DNA from: Maea johnstoni
Taxonomy: Eukaryota > Annelida > Polychaeta > Spionida > Magelonidae
Assembly: GCA_963942565.1 (NCBI GenBank)
Contig: OZ012684.1
Span: 96,682,800-96,746,799, forward strand
Direction of reading: 5' to 3'
Length of the DNA stretch: 64,000 nucleotides
Shown: positions 54,139-64,000 of the stretch, one piece after another
Layout of the letters: every line of letters starts with the position of its first letter
How positions within the stretch are numbered: position 1 is the first letter of the stretch
Notes under the pieces: model-generated
Told to the model about the DNA's origin: nothing
Database searches by the model: none
What the model saw: the letters and a program-made list of their open reading frames with translations, nothing else
Translations under genes and position numbers: made by a program

Positions 54139-54262
54139 AGGGCAGGGAGGGGAGGGGGTGGGTAAGCACAAGGGGGAAGGGAGGGGTGGGGATGGTGGGC
54201 GGGTAAGCACAAGGGAGGAGAGAAGGGGAGAAGTAAGCACTAGGGGGGAGGGGAGGGTAAGT
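54139..54262 (+). repeat. Purine/G-rich tract with GTAAGCAC repeats
   Basis: About 120 bp almost free of pyrimidines except in the recurring TAAGCAC/AAGCACAAGGG motif, with many GGGAGGGG runs. Capable of G-quadruplex or triplex DNA. Confidence 0.8.
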
Positions 54263-54699
54263 AAACGTTGGGGCATACTTTTATGGGTTTTTTTTACAGT
54301 GAACTGGCTCAAAAAGCTCACCTTAAAATTACACTTGACTCACTAGTTTGACAAGGATTAGATTGACCATACTGACTGTTTGGACTTAATACTCTTGATC
54401 ATGAATCATATTATGCCTTACAATAAAACTAAATTAAAATTTGTATTATAATCTTTCATTTTCATTTAAATGCCCAACTACTGAATTTTGACTGAATGAA
54501 AATGATTCCCATGAAACCGTACAAACTCTCTTTGGCATCGTTCTTTGGACCTGTAAGCTCTGTCAAAGAAGACTTGTTGAATCTTAATTAGTAAATTTTT
54601 CTTTAACCTATAAACCCTTAGCACAGCATGCTGTTTTATTCAGCTATTGATCAGTTTCTCTCCTTTCTTGTTAGGGGAGACAGGTCAGCTTAGGCATAA
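54263..54699. other. Non-coding, nothing recognised
   Basis: No exon or complete repeat. Confidence 0.35.
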
Positions 54700-55225
54700 A
54701 TAATAATAATAATTGGAATCTTATATAGCGCCATTTCCATTCATAAAATGTTCAAAAGCGCTGCACATTGTCATAGTTTGAGTCATAGTCAACAACGCCT
54801 CAATGGGCGAGCCTTAAAAGGTGAGTTTTGAGACACTTCTTGAAGGCCTGACACGATGTAGAATCCTTCAGGTGTTGTGGAAGCGCATTCCATAATCTCG
54901 GTGCACTAATGGAGAAAGCGCAATCTCCAAAATCTGAGTCTAGTCCGAGGCTCATCCAGAAGGCCCTTTGCTTCTGATCGTAGATGGCGTCTGGGTTTAT
55001 AAGGCACGAGCAGCTCCTTGATGTACTTAGGTGCAAGTCCGTTTAGCGCCTTGTATACCAGCAGTAGGACCTTAAATTGGATGCAGAATTTGATTGGTAG
55101 CCAGTGAAGCTTGATGAGAACAGGTGTGATATGTTCATACTTCCTGGTTCCCGATAATATCCTTGCAGCACTGTTTTGCAGTCGCTGCAGCTTTGCAATC
55201 AAATCCTGTTGTATTCCAATTAGGA
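54700..55225 (-). mobile_element. 5'-truncated LINE (L2/CR1-like), 3' end
   Basis: On the minus strand: KLQRLQNSAARILSGTRKYE, HITPVLIKLHWLPIKFCIQF, KVLLLVYKALNGLAPKYIKE, then in a shifted frame FSISAPRLWNALPQHLKDS and FKKCLKTHLLRLAH, then GGCGCTATATAAGATTCCAA and an (ATT)n tail at about 54700. These are the conserved C-terminal region and 3' tail of L2/CR1-type LINEs. One frame change lies in the middle; the rest of the element is absent. Confidence 0.85.
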
Positions 55226-55442
55226 GAGCATTGCATAGTCACTCCCTGCTTCTGCATCCATTTCAAAACTAGATATTTAAGACATCTCAAACACTGTTGA
55301 ACCTAAGGTGTTTGGATATACAGATATACTTTTTTTATTGCAATATCCTAGGATATTCTAATGATCCCTGAGTCACTGTCTAGGTTATTTATCTGTAGGA
55401 GCTTGAGAATTTTGAGAATATTTTTTATCATCTCTGAATTCT
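55226..55442. other. Non-coding; nothing recognised
   Basis: Short unique stretch between the LINE and the next MITE. Confidence 0.3.
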
Positions 55443-55446
55443 TTAA

Positions 55447-55867
55447 CCCGCAGCGCAGTGTTGCGTCATACTCCCCAGCGCTGTATTGGGGGTTCCTCCC
55501 CGCAACACTGTTATGCACTGCAGTATATATTGCATTGTAATACAATGTTGCGCAAGCCGTTATACACGCCGTCAAAAGGCGTCCCGCGGGAGAGAGGAGT
55601 GTTTCAGTGGCGATGCTAAAACATGTTCTGCAGGATTAAGTGTGGTATATATGGCGACGCCTTTTGGTGTCAAAAGTGGCTCATTTGGCCAATGCAAAAT
55701 GATGCAAAAATTCTGAAGAAACACTGAAACCCTGACACATGGGTGCTCATCTGAGAGTACTCAGCAAGAGCTATATAATGAATACCGACATGACAGGGTT
55801 TAGATGGTTTTCATAAAAAGATTGCATCCTTGTGCTTAGGACGAAAGTGGCCTCAGCATTGAAAGGG
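55447..55867. mobile_element. piggyBac-type MITE, 421 bp, TTAA-flanked
   Basis: TTAA/CCCGCAGCGC on the left (TTAA at 55443-55446) and TTGAAAGGG/TTAA on the right (55868-55871) fit piggyBac insertion, which always duplicates TTAA and has CCC...GGG tips. The interior contains GGCGTCCCGCGGG and a segment shared with 35.47-35.65 and 59.93-60.04 kb (ACATGACAGGGTTTAGATG, GCATTGAAAGGGTTAA). Confidence 0.7.
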
Positions 55868-55879
55868 TTAAAGAGTTAA

Positions 55880-56000
55880 TCATAGCTGTGCCTAGTCGGT
55901 TGCAAGCAGTGGTGGAAAACTGGAGTGTCCAGTGAAAACCATTGCCTTAAAGGGACATTTTTTCCCAGTGACTGGGAGTCAGCCATGAGCAGTGCTGAGT
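55880..56000 (-). mobile_element. SINE remnant
   Basis: CTAGTCGGTTGCAAGCAGTG GTGGAAAACTGGAGTG..CAGTGAAAACCATTGCC matches the body of the 15.96-kb SINE; no Pol III box or TSD remains. Confidence 0.55.
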
Positions 56001-57507
56001 GACAGCAAGCAGTTAGTGGCAATGCCTTTGATGACTTAACTATGAGGGCAAACCCAGGTCATTGAGGAAGTATGTGACTTAGATAAATAGTACGTAGGGG
56101 TTAACCTTGTCTGCTTGAAATCCTAAGACCCCTTGAATAAATACATTTAATAATTTCATGAAATAATTAAATATGGTGACCTGGGAAAAAGGTTAAAGGT
56201 CATTTGAGGATAATTACTTATACTCTGTAGATAGAATGAACTACTTCTCAAAAATACAAGTGATGATCACCTGAAGACTATGACAAATCTACATACATTT
56301 ATTTTTACAAACACGTTAGTTTTGAAAGCTTGGAACTATTTGCATCAAAATTACCAGACAGATGACTGACATTGGATAACGGACCAAATGACATGCAGTT
56401 GGATTTTTATTTTTAAGTATTTTGACAATATGGACAGAACCATTTAGACCACTGATGAAATCTCTTTGAAGATGACAAGCTTTTTGGGCCAGTTCATTTT
56501 TTAGCAGAGGTGCAGGCTCGGGATGTGGCACTCCTGTCTGTCAATGTAAATATGCCTTGCCTAGAACACTACCCTTGATTCTAATTGATACTGGTTTTAG
56601 AATGGGTTTATTTATGTTTGCGCCTTGCAATGTTGCACTGGAATGACAAATTGGATGTTATTTCAGTATGTTCCGTACACATTGCAAGACACTTTTAGAT
56701 TAGGTACACCTTTTCTGTAACCATGCTTGTAGAGCCATGAGTAGAGGCAGTATGTATTTACAATGCAAACAAGTACGCTCTCCTTAGCGCTATCCTCTGG
56801 CATATATCTACATATCAATATGTGGTTAATTTCCTTCTTTGCTTGTCTATTTTAGGTGAGATGACTAAGATGCCGGGGCAAGATTTCCAGAAGACAGTAA
56901 GTAACTTTATGCTTCAACCCGTCTTATAACAAAACACAACATGTTTTTTTGGAAAGATATATGTGTCTGATGAAAGAAAATCCATGTTGTGGTGAAAAAA
57001 TTTGGTGGCAGCTATGTTTTACAGAGAAAAATGTGCATCGATATTGCAAATTACACAAAAAAATGACTTTTTTTTTTAAACGGTGCAGGACAACCACTAA
57101 TATCTATTAAATTGATTCAGACTTGGTATGGAGTTTGATATTATGAAGCTTGATGTGCATAAAATAAATTATCCTGGCTGAACAACTCTTATTGTGAAAT
57201 AATGCACTTTTGATGTCAAAACGGCCATTTTTTTGCATTTAAAAAAAAACTTATTGGTGTTTAATTTTTGTAGAATTTTCCTTACACAAACTTATCCAAA
57301 TGATACACCAAAACTATTACGAGACATTCCCCTTTCAAATGAGGCTTTATTCATATAATTTGGTTGGGTACAGGATCTCTTATGATAAATTCATTTCCCC
57401 TACCCCTATTTTTGAAAAATCCTCAAAAATGCTGAAAAATAGAAGTAAATTTTTATAAAATTGTTCTTTCCAATATTCTCCATACAAATTACTCTTGATT
57501 ATTATTA
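56001..57507. other. Intron-like DNA; one possible micro-exon
   Basis: At 56856-56896 a 41-nt segment (EMTKMPGQDFQKT) lies between CTATTTTAG and GTAAGT. It is too short to identify. Otherwise AT-rich, no conserved exon. Confidence 0.3.
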
Positions 57508-58314
57508 AGGTCCTTTTCTAGTGAAAAAGAAGTAAAATGAAGTGTTTAAGTTGTGTTTGCACTGATTGACCTCACATTTAGGGTAAATATGCAGAAACGG
57601 GTAAATTGAGTTTTTTTGGACATTTAAGTTTTAATAAAAGGCTTAGAAGAAGTTCTTCAAGCAGGCAATCTAGATGTTTTCTAGAAAAAAGACACTATAG
57701 GCTTTCATTTGATACATCATTAGACAACGGTCCTTTTCTAGTGAAAAAGAAGTAAATGAAGTGTTTAAGTTGTGTTTGCACTGATTGACCTCACATTTAG
57801 GGTAAATATGCAGAAACGGGTAAATTGAGTTTTTTTGGACATTTAAGTTTTAATAAAAGGCATAGAAGAAGTTCTTCAAGCAGGCAATCTAGATGTTTTC
57901 TAGAAAAAAGACACTAAAGGCTTTCATTTGATACATCATTAGACCCCCCTTGCACATTCTTGTGTTAAAAATATGACTTCATACATATAGCAGCTGTGGT
58001 GAGGGCTATATGCAGCAACTTGGTGAAAACTCACCTAATGGCCATCATTTTCTTGTTGTGTGACTTCTTAGCATTATTCTTCACTCTAATTATATTTAAC
58101 AGTTAATAAGGTCCTTGTCTAGTGAAATTGGTGAAGAATTATGTTAGAGATGTGTTTGTACAGTGACCTCCACATTTAGGGTAAGTATGCAGAAATGGGG
58201 AAAACATTTTATCTTTGGATTTTTTTGTTTTGATAAAAGGCATATATGAAATTGTGCAGGCAAACGATAGATATCTTCAGAAAGTAAACACTATGAGCTT
58301 TCTTTATTCAGCCC
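57508..58314 (+). repeat. ~222-bp repeat: two near-identical tandem copies and one diverged
   Basis: GGTCCTTTTCTAGTGAAAAA ... CATTTGATACATCATTAGAC occurs at about 57508 and 57729, differing at a handful of bases, and in diverged form at about 58111-58310. Confidence 0.85.
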
Positions 58315-58651
58315 ACCAATTAAGAAAGAAATACTTACTGATGGAGAATTGTTAACATTTACATTGTTATTTCATTTTGAAATGTGCCTGCATAGAAGAA
58401 TTTGTAGCTATATTTACATGTTGCTTTCTATCGCGGGTGCGGTACAAAGGCCAGTATAACGCTCAACACTGCCTTTATGCATCGGGGATTGTAAACAAAA
58501 CATGCCAGCGATAAGTAGTAATAAGAAAGTCTGTGTGAGATGCTCTGTGTTACGTCATAGACGAGTTCGCGAGTTGGCGACTTCAGCTCGAGCTCGGCTC
58601 GTCTGCCCTAGTGCTTGAGCCACTCGAGTTCGTGAGTGGTGAGTGCAGCTG
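58315..58651 (+). mobile_element. 5'-truncated copy of the hAT-type MITE
   Basis: CCACCAATTAAGAAAGAAAT ... GTGAGTGCAGCT is colinear with 23.77-24.10 kb at roughly 80% identity by eye; the left terminus is missing. Confidence 0.75.
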
Positions 58652-60157
58652 ACTATGCTAGACGCAGACAATTAATTTTCTAAATCACCTATATTTTGTA
58701 GAATTTCAGCAGAAAGTTGGATTTTATGAGACTTGCTATGCACAAAAAGAACTGATCTGACTAAGTCACTTAGAGTGTGATAAAAAGCACCTTTTTTATA
58801 TCAGAACAGGCATTTTTGAGGATATCTGTATTGCTCTCTTGTTTCTGTGATATGTACTGTACACAGACTTAGCAAAATCATGTAGCAATTAAGTCAGATG
58901 ACTTCCTCTTTCATATGCATGCTTTAATCACATACTTAAGTTGTCTACAGGCTGTATGATGTTAAACCAGAGCAGAGAGTTCAAGACCCTGTCAGTGGTA
59001 TATAATATTACTCAACACAGGTTGGCATGAATTGGTTTATACAAGTCACCCCCTTACCAATGAATCAATACCAGCAGAGACAAAGGGGAATCCTGGTGAA
59101 ACAACTAGATATTTAGATGGTGGTTTATGGGGTTAATCTGGGAATGGAGAGGCATTTTGAGATTTTTGAATATCTAAAGCCCACCCTTATTCTTATCATT
59201 AGACCAACTGTGACTGTCTAGGCCATCACTGAGCAGAATAAGACACAAACTTTCTCAGAAGCTCACATAGGCCTGCACACAGAAAGGAAATATTTGGTCT
59301 TTTTTCTCCATACTTAATTGAACCAAAGATTTGGGTGCTTTAAACAAGCATTTGGGTATCACTTATTATTGGAATTGCTTGTGTGGTATATATAGACCCA
59401 AGAGTATCTTGAAGGGAAATGTTTCTTCAATTTTCTTTAAGTTAAGCAATCTAGATGTCTGGAATGAAGGACTGAATGGAGGACTAGAGCTAAGATGACT
59501 GAGTGGTGCCATCTATTTATCATTGCTGGTACTACACCACACTGCTTGGTCAACTCAGATAGAATGTCAACTTAGTTCACATTTATCTCACTAGGTGCAT
59601 GGAGGACTAGAGCTAAGATGACTGAGTGGTGCCATCTATTTATCATTGCTGGTACTACACCACCGAGCTACAGGAAGAATCAGGTAATGCTCATAAAGGG
59701 GTAGAGAGAAGGGGCCCCCCTTTCATCTGCAGGTTATGATCTCACTTAATCATCATGTATTAGTGTTTGTGTTGTGGTGATAAATAGTAGAATTAGTTTT
59801 TGAATGGTGCACCGTCACATTAATTAAAGAATTGTTACTTTGCTTTTGAAGTCATAGATTAATTACAAATTAAAATGCTAAGATGTATTACAAGTAACCC
59901 GTATCCTGCTGGTAGTGAATTTGTCCACTGAAACCCTGGCACATGGGTACTTATCTGAGAGTTATTTAATGAATACGAACATGACAGGGTTTAGATGATT
60001 TTCAAAGTCTCTGTGTCGTAGCCTCAACATTGAAAGGGTTAATGGTTTATATTTTGTTTGTGAATTCAAAGAATGCTTACAGATTTAAGTGCTAATCTAC
60101 GATTTTCATTTTAGTTTCTGAATTTTCCTTCAATGACATTTTGTGTCTGTATTCCAG
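58652..60157. other. Intron-like DNA with a 62-bp duplication and a piggyBac-MITE scrap
   Basis: TGGAGGACTAGAGCTAAGAT ... GGTACTACACCAC is repeated exactly at 59477 and 59600. A partial copy of the 55.45-kb MITE lies at about 59930-60040, ending AAAGGGTTAA. No exon was recognised before 60158. Confidence 0.5.
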
Positions 60158-60301
60158 GAGTACATCGCCAAACAGTTTCCCGTCATGCAGAAACAGATCG
60201 GCTACGATGTCCTGGCCGAGGACACGATCACAGCTCTCCTTCACAACAACCGCAAACTCCTCGAAAAACACATCACCGCCGTAGAGATCGAAACCATTTA
60301 A
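60158..60301 (+). pseudogene. ITPR: IP3-receptor exon, truncated
   Basis: After acceptor GTCTGTATTCCAG the frame reads [47 protein letters not shown] and then stop TAA. This matches a highly conserved cytosolic segment of inositol 1,4,5-trisphosphate receptors (..[45 protein letters not shown]..), the ER calcium-release channel. Homology ends within AEIDTF: where the family continues VSL.RKNREP the window has a stop and no donor. No other ITPR exon is present. High residue conservation up to the break suggests recent loss or an assembly junction. Confidence 0.75.
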
Positions 60302-60833
60302 ATGTGTGCTCACCAGTTTGTTTTATCTTAAAATTCAAACAGGATAGGTGAGATTTGTATAGGTGAGATACAAATCTCACATATCCCCATGTCTTTCTTT
60401 GTCGTTCTGAATAAGAAAAACATAAGATACTTAGATTTTGTTTGCAATGCTAGCAAGAAGAAAATCTTTTCGCTAGCAGTGCACGGCATGGAAAGAAAGG
60501 GAGGCTTCTTCATCAAGTGCAGCCACTCACTGTTTACCTTGACAACGAAAATTTGTGGCATTTATTATAAATGAAATAACTAACCAAATTAACTGTCAGG
60601 GATCAAGAACATATAATTATTTTATTAATTAAATAACATTTAAAAGGCCATAGCCGTTGTAAAACAGAAGTGCGAAGAGTTCTTCATTGGGTTGCCAAAA
60701 TTTAAAATGGTGGCTTTTTTTAGCGTTAATTCCTCTAACTTCTATCAACTGATATAAATACTAATCATGGTCGTAATTTTTTATTCTTTATATTTGCTGA
60801 GAAGGGAAGAATCTAATGAAATAAATATGATAT
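60302..60833. other. Non-coding, nothing recognised
   Basis: Contains a small inverted repeat around GAGATTTGTATAGGTGAGAT; otherwise unique AT-rich DNA. Confidence 0.35.
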
Positions 60834-61290
60834 ACCGTATTCGCTTGAATAAGCGCATCCTCTTAAATAAGCGCACCCCACCAATTTTCCGCTGATTTTG
60901 GGGGACCAGCAAGTGCCAAAGATCGTCTCGTCATGTTAAATTTACCCCCAGACGTAACCCAAACCAAATCAATTACCTTTCCTCTTGCCTTGTATGGAAA
61001 GCAGCATTGAGTTCTGCTCTGTCTGCGGATCCTTCCCGCTCTCACTCTCGCTGTATTCGGCGCCAAAACGAGATCGTCTTATTGACCAATCAACAACCTC
61101 ATTACATACAGCTTTGTTAGCGCCAAGCGTCAAAGCTGAGAGCGAGAACGAGAAGGTTCCGTGCTGAATTAACACCACAATCGGCACTCATTGAGGGGTG
61201 CGGTTATACGAATGATTGACGAAACCCCTACTTACAGAAAAATTCCCCAACTTGCACCCGCACGGTGTGCTTATTCAAGTCAATACAATA
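60834..61290. mobile_element. MITE with TACCGTATTCGC/TTGAATAAGC-type ends
   Basis: The left ACCGTATTCGCTTGAATAAG and right GTGCTTATTCAAGTCAATAC are imperfect inverted repeats; inner segments (TCGCTCTCACTCTCGCTGT / CTGAGAGCGAGAACGAGAAG) are also complementary. A truncated relative lies at 39.83-39.98 kb. TIRs of this form are common in marine-invertebrate DNA transposons; superfamily not assigned. Confidence 0.65.
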
Positions 61291-62204
61291 TTAAGAATAT
61301 TGCTTGTGCCTAGTTTTTGTGGGCAAAACTTGACAGCAGAAAGGTGTCAGATTTATGGCAAACTGGTTTGCCAAACGTTTCGCCGTAAAAAATTGAAAGA
61401 GAAGCGGTTAACCCATGTTACTTGAAGCCACCTTTTGGCTATAAAACATCTAAAACAAAGACAGATAGAGAATGATCGAGAGGTAGGAAATCAACTTATG
61501 TATTTTATCATTATATGCCCAACTATTTGCCATGACATCTTTGTTCTAATTCCACTGCCCCTAAACCAGGTGACATTTGTTGCTATATACTTTGCTTTGA
61601 CTGCTTTTGCTTAACCCTGGTTATGCCATATTTCTGGATGTACAACGTCCCTCAACCAAATTACATTTGTTGAGCTACATTTGTTGCGCCCTATGCTGTT
61701 GCCCCATTGGTAGGGTGTGGGTTTGAATCAGTTACCTAGAGCAAAATATACAGTAATACTGAAATAAAAATATATCACCTAAAATCAGTCCTTGTTCTCT
61801 TTGAATATGCAAATTTTTTGTAGGAATTTAGAAATGAATACATTAAATTTGTGCTATGAAAGTAATAGGGTTTGCAAGCATTAAGCTAGATTTGAGTAAA
61901 GTTTGATGTAAAACAAGAAATTCCTAACACTTACGCTCCACTTTCACCAGTCATTTCAGTATGAATTCATCAATATTTTTGCTAAAAATTGCTTATCCGG
62001 AATCACTAAAAGAAATGGAAAGAAATAGTCAAATCATTTTCTAACTTGCATTTGTTTGCCATGAGCTGCCCAAAACAAAATTAAAAACGAGAAAGTTCTG
62101 GCATGGAATGAATTTTGAGAATGTATCAGAAGGAATTCCAAAATTTCTAATACTCTTTCAATAAAGCTTTTCACGAACGGAAATAGGAACATCCTAAAAA
62201 GCCT
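61291..62204. other. Non-coding, nothing recognised
   Basis: AT-rich unique DNA without splice-bounded conserved frames. Confidence 0.4.
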
Positions 62205-64000
62205 GGATATGTTGTTGTTAAATCATACACCTTGTGTAGAGGTGAGGCACAGCTTAAGGCGTACAATGCGCTTAACTGCTCAGTCATGGGGGCAGCCCCT
62301 GGGTCACAGAGCAATAGCTAAACCATGCACCATATGTAGAGTTGAGGCACAGCTTTAGGCGTACAATGAGTTTAACGGCTCAGCAGGCCCTTGGCCCTGA
62401 ACACGTTTTAAACGGTGATGGAGAATAAGGCACAGCTTTAGGCGTACAATGTGCTTAACTGCTCAGCAGGCCCTTGGCCCTGAGCACGTTTTAAACGGTG
62501 GTGGAGAAAAAGGCACAGCTTTAGGCGTACAATGTGCTTAACCCCCCCCCCCATCTCACTGGGACCTACGCTCTCCATGATCTGACAAAATGTTGACAAA
62601 TCGCCGAAGAGCGTAGTAGAGTCACGGGTGAGCGTAGTGGTGTCCGTGATATTGCTGTGTGGTCGCTATAAGCGCAGTGAGCACGGGATAATTTGATACC
62701 TGTATCAAACAAGCGTAGGGCAATCATGGCTGTTTAAAAGCGCAGTAGCAGCGCAGTGTGATCACCAACAGCGTAGCGCAAGCTGCATACGAGCGCAAAG
62801 GTCGTACTAACAGCGCAGGGAGAGCGTCGCACGATCTTCCACCATCATGGAGAGGATCTATACGCTCGTACGGCGATGGTACTACGATTGAGCTACGCTG
62901 CCTACGCTTGTGTTGAGCTTGTACTGCGCTCTCCACATGCTCTGACTGCATTCCATATGATTTGACTACGATCGTAGCACGCCTTTATCACGTTGGCATT
63001 ACGTTTATCACGTTTGCGCTGCGCTCTTAGTACGTTTATTCGAGCATGAAAAAGTGAAAAGCAGCTCTGAGCAGGTGCAGGCTGCAAGCCCAAACTTCAA
63101 AAGCGTGGACAACGGCGATTTGGCATGACTACACGGCGATCTCACTTCGACCTTCAAATCGGCGCATGGTCGTGAAGAGCGCCATGAGCGTGGAGGGCGC
63201 GGGTCTCAGTGAGATGGGGGGGTAACTGCTCAGCAGGCCCTTAGCCCTGAGCACGTTTTAAACGGTGATGGAGAATAAGGCACAGCTTTAGACGTACAAT
63301 GTGCTTAACTGCTCAGCAGGCCCTTGGCCCTGAGCACGTTTTAAACGGTGATGGAGAATAAGGCACAGCTTTATGTGTACAATGTGCTTAACTGCTCAGC
63401 AGGCCCTTGGCCCTGAGCACGTTTTAAACGGTGATGGAGAATAAGGCACAGCTTTAGGCATACAATGTGCTTAACTGCTCAGCAGGCCCTTGGCCCTGAG
63501 CACGTTTTAAACGGTGATGGAGAATAAGGCACAGCTTTAGGCGTACAATGTGCTTAACTGCTCAGCAGGCCCTTGGCCCTGAGCACGTTTTAAACGGTGA
63601 TGGAGAATAAGGCACAGCTTTAGGCATACAATGTGCTTAACTGCCCAGCAGGCCCAGTAGGCCCTGAGCACGTTTTAAACGGTGATGGAGAATAAGGCAC
63701 AGCTTTAGGCGTACAATGTGCTTAACTGCTCAGCAGGCCCAGTAGGCCCTGAGCACATTTTAAACGGTGATGGAGAATAAGGCACAGCTTTAGGCGTAGA
63801 ATGTGTTTAACTGCTCAGCAGGCCCAGTAGGCCCTGAGCACGTTTTAAAAGGTGATGGAGAATAAGGTACTGCTTTAGGCGTACAATGTGCTTAACTGCT
63901 CAGTCAAGGGGGCAGCCCCTGGGTCACAGAGCAGGAGTTAAATCATACCTTGTATAGAGGTGAAGCACAGCTTTAGGCTTACAATGTGCTTAACTGCTCA
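62205..64000 (+). repeat. 83-bp satellite array, open at the window end
   Basis: Unit: AGGCACAGCTTTAGGCGTAC, AATGTGCTTAACTGCTCAGC, AGGCCCTTGGCCCTGAGCAC, GTTTTAAACGGTGATGGAGA, ATA. At least 10 copies are present at exact 83-bp spacing, some with a longer AGGCCCAGTAGGCCC variant. A different ~97-bp unit (GGGGGCAGCCCCTGGGTCAC, AGAGCAA) caps both sides (about 62.28 and 63.90 kb). A MITE interrupts the array at 62542-63222. Confidence 0.92.
62542..63222. mobile_element. 681-bp MITE (Harbinger-like) inside the satellite, TAA duplication
   Basis: The left end is C-run then ATCTCACTGGGACCTACGCT; the right end is AGTGAGAT followed by a G-run. The inverted repeat reads CCCCCCCATCTCACTG on both. TAA flanks it on both sides (62539-62541 and 63223-63225), and the uninterrupted satellite unit has a single TAA there. 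A 3-bp TAA site with GGG/CCC tips suits PIF/Harbinger. The interior is densely populated with AGCGTAG/AGCGCAG-type motifs. Non-coding. Confidence 0.85.

Noticed and set aside
56856-56896. Micro-exon EMTKMPGQDFQKT as a KNL1 MELT motif
   Set aside because: Thirteen residues with a chance-level match; no neighbouring exon in phase.

Overview
The window looks like accessory-rich nuclear DNA of an invertebrate deuterostome. A lancelet (Branchiostoma) is my best guess, with moderate confidence. The reasons are vertebrate-like exons of ABCA, laminin beta, DCAF6, KNL1 and IP3-receptor type split by consensus GT-AG introns, together with very many MITEs, poly-G tracts, LINEs, tRNA-type SINEs and a DIRS retrotransposon. 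Nothing points to a bacterium, virus or plasmid.

Layout. 1-1.3 kb is nearly empty. 1.35-6.76 kb is a 105-bp satellite whose last 0.9 kb is organised in 210-bp dimers. 7.3-9.0 kb is a LINE 3' end carrying a MITE. 10.73-14.47 kb is a TIR element inserted into an older repeat and containing a broken Mutator-type transposase. 14.7-17.9 kb is a cluster of foldback elements and MITEs, one with a SINE inside it, around an unrecognised exon (16.56-17.00 kb). 18.1-28.8 kb is exon-rich: two ABCA exons, one laminin-beta exon, six consecutive DCAF6 exons, a 119-bp tandem array made from the last DCAF6 exon plus its splice donor, then three exons of a cysteine-rich (GCC2/GCC3 or Eph-receptor-like) protein. 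29-30 kb holds TA microsatellites. 32.1-35.1 kb is a decayed minus-strand LINE. 35.76-39.62 kb is an LTR-retrotransposon fossil. 40.5-41.0 kb is an exon with an in-frame 84-bp triplication. 41.6-50.1 kb is a DIRS element with diagnostic termini and a 2.2-kb DNA transposon nested in it. 50.7-54 kb has KNL1-like exons, 54.7-55.2 kb a LINE fragment, 55.4-58.7 kb MITEs and tandem repeats, and 60.16-60.30 kb one IP3-receptor exon. 62.2-64 kb is an 83-bp satellite interrupted by a MITE.

The most unusual feature is that all recognisable host exons lie on the plus strand but come from at least five unrelated gene families. Most end abruptly, are frameshifted or lack conserved residues. This could be a graveyard of gene fragments (segmental duplication or transposon capture), a chimeric locus, or an assembly artefact. 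Only the DCAF6 run and the cysteine-rich run have several adjoining exons in compatible phase. Family names rest on recognised protein motifs read by eye; no database search was possible. Boundaries of repeats without a target-site duplication are approximate.
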